A stretch of DNA of 64,000 nt from Cryptomeria japonica (taxonomy: Eukaryota; Streptophyta; Pinopsida; Cupressales; Cupressaceae). The stretch covers positions 309,299,164 to 309,363,163 of the forward strand of contig NC_081414.1 of NCBI RefSeq assembly GCF_030272615.1. Reading direction: 5' to 3'. The notes under the pieces were generated by a model. The model searched no databases. It was not told where the DNA came from and saw nothing but the letters and a program-made list of their open reading frames with translations. Numbering within the stretch: the first letter of the stretch is position 1; every line of letters begins with the position of its first letter. The position numbers were made by a program, and so were the translations under genes. Below, one piece after another: positions 47,979 to 59,062 of this stretch.

Positions 47979-48990
47979 TACCCTAATCTACACCCTATTA
48001 AGAAGATATACAATATTATGTACTACCTCTTTCCAATACACATTAGCCAGATTAACATCATTTAACAAATTCCTAGCCATCTCTATAACTGTCCTATTCT
48101 TTCTTTCTACAACACCATTCTGCTGAGGAGACCGCAAAGTAGAAAAGTACCTTCTAATCCCATGTATTTCATAAAAATTATCAAACTCCCATGAAGTGAA
48201 ATTTCCTCCTCTATTTGATCTTAAGCACTTAATATTAGTATCTACTTGGTTTTCAACCATGGATTTGAAAACTTTGAATCTATCAAAAGTCTCAGATTTA
48301 TCTTTTAGAAATGTAACCCAAGTCATTCTAGAGAAACCACGAATAAGTAACATGAAATACCTCTCTATGTTTAACCCTCTTGTCCTTGTAGGTCCACACA
48401 AATCTGTATGAATCAACTCCAGTGGTTTTGTAGTAGAATACTCCTTATTATTGAATCTTCTCTTTGTTTGCTTCCCTAATTGACATTCTCCGCACACTGT
48501 ATCAGTAGGCTTCACAAGTCTAGGTAAGTCTCTAATTGCTCCAGATCTGCAAATTTTAATCATATTATCAAAATTGACATGTCCCATCCTTTTGTGTCAC
48601 AACCGACATTCATTACTTTGTGTTAGAAAACATTTTCTTTCACTTTTATCCTTGATGTAGTATACATTTCCATTTGTTCTAACCCCTTCTGCAACCTTTT
48701 TACCGATCTTTTCTTTTCTGATCACATATCCGGTACAACTCAACAAAACTTCACAGCCTTTTCTACACATCTGACTAACACTTAACAAACTATGTTTTAA
48801 TCCTTCAACATAATAAAGATCATCAGTTTTATTATTACCATCAATAGAAACATGTCCAATACCTTGAATAGCTACACCATCTTCTCTATCAAATTTCACT
48901 GATCCAACATCATATCTCTTGAGATAAATAGACTTTCCTTTGTCACCTTTCATATGGTTTCAATATCCAGAATCAATGATCCATGGATTT
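47979..48990 (-). pseudogene. pol: Copia-3 protease and integrase core (inactivated)
   Basis: Near 48985-48950 the protease motif keeps WIIDSG, but the next residues are Tyr and a stop where Cys-Ser is usual. VDGNN-like and YYVEGLKHSLLSVSQMC stretches follow. Integrase is open from 48587 to 47988. CGECQLGKQ is the CX2C pair, HTDLCGP keeps the first Asp, the second Asp is Asn (LRSNRGGNF), and VVERKNRT keeps the Glu. The frame runs to LLNRV and is then cut by the solo LTR. The TAG just after LLNRV sits where Gln is expected. Confidence 0.9.
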
Positions 48991-50060
48991 GCTCCTATTT
49001 TTTCATGCAATATAGTCTTGATTGTTTTCTCCTCTTCCGATTTCTCTAATGCATTCTTCTATTCTTCAATTGCCAAAAAACAAGGACTCTTCATTTGAGT
49101 CATCATCAAGTTCATCTTCAAATGAATGTTCCTCTATAGAACATAATCCCTTGTTCTCTCTTATGTTAAAGTTGTGTCTTCTAGTTTTATTTTTCTTCTC
49201 ATCATCATCTGGTCTCTTATAGTCCTTCCTGTGAGTGAAATGAGAAGCACAATGTTCAATTTTACCACAAGAAAAATATTTTAGAGGTAACTTACCTTTG
49301 TATCTTTCAGTGCCTCATTGCAATCTTCTCACAAATTTTGCCTCAACTTCATCCATGTCTCTACTGCATTCTAGATCATCATGTTTTGAAACATTAAATG
49401 CTTCCTCTTTCTTTTCTCTTTTCTCTTCCTCCATTTTTTAAATTTCAAGGCTGATAAGGTACTGGTAAGCTGATAACTGGTATACTTGCTTAAATTATTA
49501 CTTTCATGTATGGTACACCTTATTGCTTTGTAGGATTTTGGTAGGTCAACAAGATTTTTTGCACAACATCACCTTTGTCCAAATGTCCATTGACAACTCT
49601 AATACCATCAACAAGTTCAATCACTCTATGTATATAGTTCTCAACACCTTCATCTTCAAGCATTCTCAAATATTCATACTTCTACTATAGATTCATTAGC
49701 CTAGACTATTTTGTCTTTGGATCTCCTTAAAATTCCAAACGCAACTTGTTCCATACATATTTTGCTTCTTTTAATCCTCTTACTCTTCCAAACACTAAAT
49801 CACTTATACAATTGAAAATTATAGCTCTAGCTTTTGCATTAGTCTCTTGTAACTTTTTCGCATCTAGAGTCTAAGGACCACCCTATGGGGTTGTATATCC
49901 AGTTCAGATGATGTCCCATATTTCATTTTTTAATGTCTCCAAATGTTCTTCCATTCTCTCCTTCCAGTATGAAAAATTTGTACCATCGAATATTAGAACT
50001 TTGTAATGCAAGTCTTGTGCTATACCGGATGTACCTCAAGCAATTAAGCTTACTCAAGAG
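48991..50060 (-). pseudogene. gag: Copia-3 gag (heavily broken)
   Basis: The N-terminus is recognised by FDGTNFSYWKERMEEHLETL near 50005-49945. The capsid region follows in pieces (VRGLKEAKYVWNKLRLEF, YLRMLEDEGVENYIHRVIEL) with several stops and at least one frame change. A zinc knuckle is only a remnant near 49280. No start codon can be fixed with confidence. Confidence 0.75.
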
Positions 50061-50067
50061 GAACCTT

Positions 50068-50079
50068 TCTCTAATACCA
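50068..50079 (-). other. Decayed primer binding site of copia-3
   Basis: TCTCTAATACCA on + gives TGGTATTAGAGA on the coding strand. It differs from TGGTATCAGAGC by a C-to-T change and the last base. It lies two bases inside the 5' LTR. Confidence 0.75.
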
Positions 50080-50702
50080 ATTGTTGAACCCAAGGAAGGA
50101 CTGAGAGTGGGGGGGAATCAACCTAAACCAAAGTTAATGTAGTAACTCACAACACTTAAACAACAACACATAATGAACACATCAACACTAAATTTTATAC
50201 ATGGAAAACCCAAAATAGGGAAAAACCATAGTGAGCAGCTGCCCTCAAAATATATTTACTATGTATATTAGATTAAAATGATAGAGCTCACTGCTCTAGA
50301 GTTACAGACCAAGGCTGACTTCTCTTGGGGCAAGAGACAAAAGCGACTTACAAACCTGATGCTAACTACAACAGTGCAAGACATAACAAATTGATTTGAA
50401 AAGAAGGATCTCCTGATCATGAAAATATCCTCAAACTCTACATCAATAAACCAACATGAACACACACAACTCAAACCTCATCTATCAACACACTGTCTCA
50501 TACTTCTGTCGTAGTCTCAAACAACTTGCATATCATTCAAACACAACTCTTCTTCTCTTCTCTTCACTGAATTTCATTGACTATCTCCACATCACACTCC
50601 CTGCCATTAATTCTTCAACTCAATCACATACATTCTTTATAGACAAGATAGATCATCAAAACCTGAACTAAGTTGGCCTAAAACAAAATACACCTTTCAA
50701 AC

Positions 50703-51899
50703 TGTAACATCCTAAAATTGCACCCCTTGCAATTTTTAACTACATTTGGGTATTCACCTTAGTATTTGTGCCCCTCGGCCCGATCAAAGACCTGAATATG
50801 CTCATGCACATCAAAAAATCACTGCAAATCAACCTTGTGCTATGCCCACACCTTGATCTTGCCCCAAAATAGGGTAGGACCAGGGCATGGTGCCCTGGGA
50901 TCCCCTATTTGGGACCTCCCTTGATCCTCTCCCTTTGGACCTATCTCAAATTTGAAGCAGGATTTCCCTCCTATGTCAGCTCAAGTCGGAAAAAAATAAG
51001 TCAATTAAACCTACTGGCAAGTATATAAGAGAGATTTCCCTTCTCATTTGACAGATGATGAAAATTCAATCAAGCATCAGAGCATTCAAGAGATCAAGCA
51101 TTCAAGCATTCAAGAGAAATTGATAATTTTTAGTCTTCCTTCAAGCTTTGGAGCAACAATAGAGACAAGATTTCAAGCATTGAAGAGGAGATCAACATTC
51201 TAATCTATGAAACCCTAATTCCATGTGGAGGCAAGCAAAACTTCACAAGGAGGTATAAGCATTTCAATTTCAATCAATTCAACATCCCCTCAAAGAGGGG
51301 GATTTCTACTTTCAATCATTTCATTTACATTATTTCAACCACTTGGTTAATTCCAAAATCAGGGTTTGATATGAAGACAAACCCCTATTCCCAACACATT
51401 TCCTTTTATTTTTGTGTGTAAGAAATAGGTGCACAACTATACTTCTGGAATTAAGCTTTATTCGCAAAGACATAAAAACCCTTTTCGACGAGCAGAAAGT
51501 TCAGAGGATCGATAGGAGGGCGACCCTGTTCGGACAATGGTCCCTGCAACTCTTGTTGGATTTCCCAGAGCAGCTCTGAATCATCTCAAACTTCTCAGAT
51601 CCAGGTGCATGACTGAATCCCGAAACTGTAGCTCACTGTTTTTTCATACTTTGTCTTCATTTTTAGTACTTTGTCTTAATTCAATCAATCAACTTACAAA
51701 AGAGGTTCAATTGCATTTTAATCCATCCCAATCTACTTAGTATTCAATCCTTGCATTAGTTAGGATTGGATCTAGTAGATTCATCCCCCTCTTTTGAATG
51801 TAAAGTCCCCCCTCAAGTGAAAATTGAACCTTAGTTAAGTTCCCACCTTTTCTCCCAAGTGGTGAATTTGGCTAAGGTTCTCCAATTTTCCACTTTACA
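50703..51899 (+). repeat. Gypsy-type solo LTR inside the copia-3 5' LTR (1,197 bp)
   Basis: It starts TGTAACATCC and ends CACTTTACA, and is absent from the partner LTR. The flanks are CAAAC and TGAAC, a decayed 5-bp duplication (the empty-site sequence in the partner supports CAAAC). A TATA box, TATATAAG, lies 320 bp in. No coding content or PBS is present. Confidence 0.7.
51022..51029 (+). promoter_or_regulatory. TATA box in the gypsy-type solo LTR
   Basis: TATATAAG within GGCAAGTATATAAGAGAG, placed as expected for an LTR promoter in + orientation. It has a purine-rich leader downstream. Confidence 0.5.
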
Positions 51900-52458
51900 T
51901 GAACAAAACACACACATGTTGATCCACTCCAAGAGAAAGGGGGGACCAAAACACATCTTCTTAAGCCCAATCCACTGCTCCACAAACATTGGAACATAAC
52001 CTACAACATTCCAACATGTAACGTGTCCATATAGACAATTAATGGGCCAAAAAATATTCTCCAATGCAAATTAATCTTATCTAGATCTCCACACGCTATG
52101 GTGAGACCCATAACACATTGAATTATCTTCCACAAATCATATCCAGACCAAAAGGTAGGATTAACACAAAATATCACATTCAGCAATGAAACATACTAAA
52201 ACATCTGAAGAACACAAAGATATTTTTGGACCACAAAACTAACATATCCACAATTCCAAAAACATAACCAAAGAAGATAACAACACCAAGCAACATCAAC
52301 AACACTTCCCACCCAAACACTTCCATAACAACCAATAGAATAACTACAACACCAATACAACAAGATATCTCTACACCATAGACTTTTCAGACCAACAACT
52401 ATCTAAAACAAGTTTGACATCAATGAAAACCACAACAACACATACTTCCAACACTATT

Positions 52459-52764
52459 GAGTTATTTTTTGACCTTTTTCTCTCCTTGGCCATAATGAGA
52501 ATGTTCTCCATCTCACACCACTTTCTACCTAAAAAATTAATTGAATGTGATTTTGAATAGAATTTGTGGATAAATTGGCAACTTTCTAGGCGCTCATTTC
52601 CTTCAACTAAGAATTAATATCATTTTATTCCCTAACAAATCTATTAGATAAGGTTTACTCACCTTCAATCTATACATTATTATCTACTCAAGTTAAACTA
52701 ATTTTTCATATCATCTTGTGTAGGAGTTAAAGATAAGCTCAACACACAAGGCTACCTACAACAC
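52459..52764. other. Non-coding target of copia-3, right side
   Basis: Unassigned sequence between copia-3 and the gypsy LTR. It continues the left-side target ending at 31194. Confidence 0.4.
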
Positions 52765-55700
52765 TGTAATGCCCGCCAAAATACACTAGAGAAAACAATT
52801 AATCTAACTAATAAATAGAGACAATTTTTTTTTAAACATCTCCTAATGCAACATAATAAACTATCATTACTCGAGATCATAGATTAACTTCTACATGAAT
52901 GATTAAAAACATCATGAACATAACCATAATCATTGCAACATATAACACAAGCGAAAATAACATCACAACAATACATCTCTCTAACATTCATTCCCTAGGG
53001 TATCTCAATGCCATTACTTACTATCGTTAACACATAACACATCCATATTATGAAACCATCCATTACAACAATTACATTTTTTTCCCAATTAATTACTATC
53101 TTTCTTATGATGAGAATCATGAGCTATCAAATGCATATCTTCATAACCCCATTAACTCTCTAAGTTCATTTAAAAGCACCAAATCAAATGTTCCTGACGC
53201 ATATGAATGCAAGGCATAAGAGCACATAATCCATTTTACATTTATAATGTCATCATAATTACAATATACTATCTCAAATACATAAAAATCAGCTCCACAA
53301 CTATCCCCATAATGAAGAATCATAGAATCCATATCCACGCATGCTATCATCCAATGAAGAACATCCAATGGAAGAAGGCATCAAACCACTTGACCATGTG
53401 GAACAAAATAGGAACCACCCCCTATGCTAGGAGATGACATGGGGTTCCAACTCACACTCAAGACCTAGGTTGACACCTAACAACCAAGGAAAGGCAATCA
53501 CATAAAGAATACACCAAATCACAAGACAAGGCTAAAAGGAAATGCAATAAACTCCTAGGGGCATAGTAAAAAAAAGGCATAAGGATCATGAACACATGTA
53601 GGGAAGAGTGTCATCACATTCTATCCTCATAAAGAAGGGAAACAATTATAACATTGGGATCTCCACCCTTTCCCCTGATAGACATTTGGAGCCATCTCAA
53701 CCTATGAGCAATCAAGGGAGTTTGGCTTACCGTCTCCATGGTCTTCCCAAGCTTATCCTAAAACATCTTCCCTAGGACTAAGCGTTTGGGCCCAAAAACT
53801 ATTCATTATCTTGATTAAATTAATTCCCAATTACCCAAACCCACTAATCATTTATTAAGGTTATCACTTGCAATTACAAATGAAACTCTTCATGTGGTTC
53901 CTTGGCTAGTCTAGACCTTAGCGGCCTATTGCTCATGACCTTGGTCCACACATGCAAGATCCTAATCTCCCTATCCATGGACCAAAACCTTAGGGTAAAC
54001 ATAAATAACCAAAACATAAGAAGGCTCGTATGAAATGAATCCACAAATAACATCAAATCCTCAATAGCAGAGCATATCTATCACGCTGGAGCTAAATCAA
54101 TATATGCACAAGTCTCAAGGCAAAGCATGAACCATCTTAATGGAGCCAAAATAAATAATGAAATGATAATTACCACATCACAAGAATTCTCTGAGAACTC
54201 AAAACAATCACGAAAAGCCTCTGGTAAAAGCACAAAATCCGGTAAAGCAATCACATTGAGCTAAACTGACAAAACTGGCAACTCTGGGTAGAATAATGCA
54301 TCAAATAACTAGTTTGGTACAATCTGGGAGGTATATTAACACATAGGTAACATCCCTAGCACATCCATGACAAACATTAGTGCATAGAGTTTAGAGAGCA
54401 AAAATTGCAAAAAACGGAAGTTTCAAGTGACGAATATACCCAGTTTTGCACATGGACTGACAAAATGAATAGATGAAGCTCCCAAAAGGTGTGGGAGGAA
54501 AAAATAAAGACATAATAAAATAAATTTGATTCACAAAGTCTCATAGATGAAATTCAACACCAAATCCTTGCACCTCCTTTACATAGTCATACTCAAAAGT
54601 ACATCAAACTCACACATTGACATAAAGAGATGCAGTAAAGCACAATGGAATACAAAAAATAAATACAAAGACATTTGAAAGCCTAACAAAATTACTGGGA
54701 AGGGGAAAACATAGAATCATAAAGGAAATGCAGAACATTCATTCCCGACAATACTCATTTCCAAATTATGCCAATATCACACACATACACAAAAGTATAT
54801 ACAAATCTTTTCCCCAAACCAAATTACAATTTTAAAACACTCAAATCCATCTCACAATAAATCTTTCAACAAACACAATGAAGACAATATTTTCAAATTG
54901 AAATGCCAAAGTAGAGTTGAAGCTCCAACCTGGGAAATTCAAAGTAATGGCAAAGGAATTTGAAGAAGAGCAAATCCAACCTGTCAAATCCAATCAAGCG
55001 AATTCCAAATTGAAATCACGAAAAATCTCCAACAATCCAATCTTCGATCCAATTCAAATTCTAAAATGCAAACCAAGCTCTTCTGAATGGTAACCCGACA
55101 ACATTAAGATAAAATTGAATAAATAGACAATTAATTCAAAACTATAGAAAAACGTCAACCAATCAAAATATTTTATAAAACTATATAATATACCTACTAT
55201 GCACAATATCAAGGTAAGTAATATTTAATAATATTATTTACTTACCCCCACGAAATCAACCAGCAGGGTAAAGGGGTAGGTAAACTATATAATATATCAT
55301 ATTTAATATTTTAATCACTCAATCAATAACAAAAGAGGATTAATACAACAAAAACATAAAATAAGCTTTATGGGCAAATCAAATATAAAAGCCCAATAAT
55401 TTAATTACAATTAAATACCAAAGCCTCGACTATATAAATTAATTAAAATAATCCAAAAGACCCAAATAAATAAATAATAAATAATAAATCAAAACCAATT
55501 AATAAATAAAAGCTAACACTATAAAATCCAATTAAATATAAAATCAAACTAGCATAAGAAAATACTAATAAACAATAAATAATTAATAATAGCCAATAAA
55601 CAATAAATCATTTAATTAAATAAGTCAAGGCAATACAAATAAATATTAAATAATCATCCAAATAATAATCAAATAATCAAACTATCACATAAATAAACTA

Positions 55701-56222
55701 TAGTATTAATACTATATTAATCAAATGCCAATTAAATATTAATCACATACGCACAACACCTCAAGCAACTCAACATAGGGTCGAACATTGACACAAGACT
55801 CTAACCACCAACTTGCGCCACAACACAACTAACAAGGTGAACAACTTAAGCCTAGAGTGTAAGAGGGAAACACATGCCATCTCCAACAACTTGCCATTGG
55901 GATAAGACACACTTAGACCTATGAGACCAGGTGGAGTCAATGTCTGGTACCTACAATCCTGCATGCGCCACTAAACACAATATAACATATATACAACACA
56001 TATACATCATAAATGATCAGGCATGTGATAGAGAATTGCAACGTCATATCATGCTTGCAATTAGTGGTATGACATTGTCCCTATCATGAAGACACTAGAA
56101 GACAAATACAATCATCGTTGCATCAATTCAACCAATATGACCATGGACTAGGGTTATCATAGCCAATATATCATCAAATCCCATAAGCAATATGATCTAT
56201 CATGAATAATGAGCACATATAC

Positions 56223-57328
56223 TGTTGGCATTTTTGATGATTATGTTGTGATTGTCATTGATGGACACACACTTGCATTGAGATCACTTTTATATGAATA
56301 AGTTAAAGCTCAACCAGTATTTGTTCCAACCGGTATGATGCATTATAGTCCTTAGACTATTGGTGTTTTGTAGAAAGTGTTTACCGATCTGAAGCAGTAT
56401 GTTGACCCCAAGCAGTTCGAGGATCTCAAGCGGTATGAAGGATCAAAGCGACAGAACACATATTTCCCAGTCTTCATTTTTGTCAAACCGGCAACCGATA
56501 TTTTATATGAACCAGTAATACTCTGTGATGAGTTACCAACCGGCATTCTATGATGAGTTACCATCCACCGATTGTTTGATGGTACCGACACTTCAACGAT
56601 GCTTTTTGTGTCATGTTACGTAATATGTCTAGATGCATTGAACCTAGGAAATTGTAATGTAATCCTATTGGACCGACATGAAATCAGATTCCTTTATAAG
56701 GACATCATGTCTAGGGTTTTAGGTTGTTGCTAGGGTTCAAGGTGGTTGATGAGTTAGAGAGAGTGTGAATGTGTAGAAGACTGAAGTAATGCTGGAATGC
56801 ATTAGGAATGAGCTATCAAGGATCTAACCAAGCAATCTATGCTATTAGCTAGATCACTCACTTGTTGATTACTCACATCTTCGACAAGTCTGAAGCCCTT
56901 AACCAAGTAGGCCCAAAAGCCTTTTGTAAATCCTCTAACAAGGTGGTTCACATCTATGGATCTAAAATCCTCTAGCAAGGTAGTCTTTAATCGGACTTAT
57001 CTCCTAACAAAGATTGAGATTCCTAACAAGATCTGTTCTGGTAAAGAACATTGTATGACCTTAACCGGTCTGGTTCCTATTCTACAGATAGTTACTTGTG
57101 AGTTCCATCTCACAGTGGCTTTTCCCATTTGGGTTTCCACATCAAAATCTCTTGTGTTATGGTGTTTGTGCTTCTGTGGGTGAATGCATTATTTGCTATT
57201 TGGTTTGCATGTGTGCTAACCGGTTTGTCTTCTAAACTGTTTTACCAGTTTACTGTTAATCTCGCAAAGTGTTTAAGTACAAAGATTTTTGGCATACTAA
57301 TTCACCCCCCCCCTCTTAGTATTCATCA
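56223..57328 (+). repeat. 5' LTR of the non-autonomous element (1,106 bp)
   Basis: It begins TGTTGGCATTTTTGATGA and ends TTAGTATTCATCA. It has a TATA-like TTTATAAGG near 56693, the CTAACAAGGT array (56900-57080), CCCATTTGGG and a C-tract (TTCACCCC...). Confidence 0.93.
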
Positions 57329-57330
57329 AT

Positions 57331-57342
57331 TGGTATCAGAGC
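57331..57342 (+). other. Primer binding site, tRNA-Met type
   Basis: TGGTATCAGAGC, two bases after the LTR. It matches copia-1 exactly. Confidence 0.92.
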
Positions 57343-57378
57343 CAACCTTTCTATAAGTCTAACCACTTGGAAAGAGAT

Positions 57379-58607
57379 ATGGGGGAATACACTATGAGGG
57401 AACTTACTCATTAGCTCACTCAGTCTGAGCAAGCCTATGATGATCTTATGGTCAAATATAAGGCCTCTCAAGTAAAAAGGAGAGAACATGCTGAAAAAAT
57501 GATGGACCTATTTGAAAATAGTTCCTCTGATGAAGCGGACATGGAAGCCCTGATTCAAGAAGTAGAAAAGCTGAATGAATCCAATTCCAACCCGAGAAAA
57601 GAATTGGAAGGACTGACTATTCGAATGTGCCAAGAACTTGAGAACCAGAGGAAAGCTGAAGATCTGGTCAAAGACAAAGATCATGAAAACTCCAAGCTGA
57701 AGCAAGAGATTAGTGCCCTAACTGCTCAACTCCATGTGAGCAAAGTGGAAAAGGAAGACATGCAAGGAGAACTGAACATTGCCATCTCTGAGAATGAAAA
57801 CCTGATGGAAACAAATGCTGCTATTTCCAAAGAACTCTATGAGTCAAGCTAGAGCAAAAGCTTGAATCTGCCAAACCTCTCAAGAATACTGATGGACTTG
57901 GTTATTCCAGTCATGAGGAAGGTGAGACCTTTGGTACAAATGTTGGAGCATCGAAGAAACAACCGGCATCAAAGGATAAAGGTAAGCAAAAGTTCAAAAC
58001 TGTTTTCTTTAACTGTCTTAAAGAAGGACATACTGCTAATGTATGTAGGAGTAAGGCTTATAATAATTTTCCTTATTTTCTAAATGATAAGCCTAGATCC
58101 TATAGATTCAATGGTAATTGTTATGCATACAACAAGTTTGGGCATAGAGCATCTGAATGCAGATCTATTATGAACAACTCTGGAAGATATCCTCAGAGGA
58201 CTCAAGGAGTTGCTCCGAAACCTTTTGTGAACCAGAATCACAACCGGTTTAATGCCTTTAATCATCAGTCAAGAAGCGGTGGCTATCAATCGACAACCAG
58301 ATGGAGAGCAAACTGTTTGATCTGTCATGGTCATGGTCACACAGTTGCAACATGCAGGAGGAAGAATGGTAACATGAATAATGGATCTTGGAGAGCACTT
58401 GGAATGGTCTACTATCATTGCAACAAATTGGGTCACATTGCCAGATTCTACAGAACAAGAAAGAACATATCGGATGACATACCGGTCACTCCGGAAGGAA
58501 AGATTGATATTGACACTGTTCAAGCGGATATGAACAAAACCTGGAAGAAGAAACTAGCAGTGTTGCAAGAAGAACCGGTTTCTGCACCTAGTGTGGAAAT
58601 AACATAA
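57379..58607 (+). pseudogene. ORF1: coiled-coil and four-zinc-knuckle protein
   Basis: The ATG at 57379 begins a frame with TAG at 57412 (Gln expected), then a strongly charged coiled coil to 57852. One frame change near 57850 leads into a frame that ends TAA 58605. It holds four CCHC-type knuckles in a row. CLICHGHGHTVATC (58312-58355) is intact. The other three have lost one or more Cys: FFNCLKEGHTANVC (58005-58048), CYAYNKFGHRASEC (58120-58161) and YYHCNKLGHIARFY (58409-58452). It resembles the C-terminal half of a copia Gag (helical region plus nucleic-acid-binding knuckles), but I see no capsid domain. Confidence 0.75.
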
Positions 58608-59062
58608 CCAACAAACTAAGCATCAAAAAAGCTTAGGGGGAGCAAACAGTGAAACACTATGAACCCCCGGTTTACACCGGTAAAAGACCTTAACCGATAT
58701 ATGATACCTGTCATTTGGCAGAAGACCGGAAATGGTAACAGGAAAATTAGGGTTTACGCCCTAATGGTGGAGCATTTATTATGGTAGGTGAGGAATATGT
58801 TTAAAAGGAAATTTCAAATCATTTCTCACTATCATTTTTCGAGCGAAGAAGTTTTTCAAGTGTAGAGAGAAGAAAAAGTGATTTGTGTTGCGATTCAAAG
58901 AAATCTCGAAACCCTTAAGAAGATTCAGAAGCAAATATCAAACAGTCAAGAGAAGAATTCAAAGCAGTGATTCAACAACTGACGAAGTGGAAGGCGAAGT
59001 GGAATTTGCAAGCCCTAAATTCTCGATTTCCGAAAGGTATTTCTCGAGTTTTCTATTTTATC
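58608..59062 (+). other. Leader between ORF1 and ORF2
   Basis: It holds an inverted repeat, ATTAGGG/CCCTAAT, with a 6-base loop at 58746-58765 that includes the telo-box sequence TTAGGGTTT. A TTTAAAAGG box lies near 58800 and a GA-rich leader follows, then ORF2. This looks more like a plant gene 5' end than an ordinary element spacer, so ORF2 might have had its own promoter. This is inference from motifs. Confidence 0.4.
58746..58765 (+). promoter_or_regulatory. Telo-box inverted repeat
   Basis: ATTAGGG (58746-58752) and CCCTAAT (58759-58765) form a perfect 7-bp stem. The motif is found in promoters and 5' leaders of many plant genes, and could also act in RNA. Confidence 0.4.

Larger units (their letters stand above)
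50082..52453 (-). repeat. 5' LTR of copia-3, interrupted
   Basis: It pairs with 31200-32381 on both sides of the insertion at 50703-51899. Without the insert it is about 1,170 bp. It begins TGTTGAACCCAAGG and ends CATACTTCCAACA on +. Confidence 0.9.
31195..52458 (-). mobile_element. Copia-3: Ty1/copia element expanded by nested insertions
   Basis: Its LTRs at 31200-32381 and 50082-52453 are flanked by a perfect CTATT duplication (31195-31199 and 52454-52458). The element reads on the - strand: gag and protease/integrase at 47979-50060, RT and RNase H at 32648-34627. The 13.3-kb gap between these is younger insertions. Without all inserts the element would be about 6.7 kb, normal for copia. 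Confidence 0.92.
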
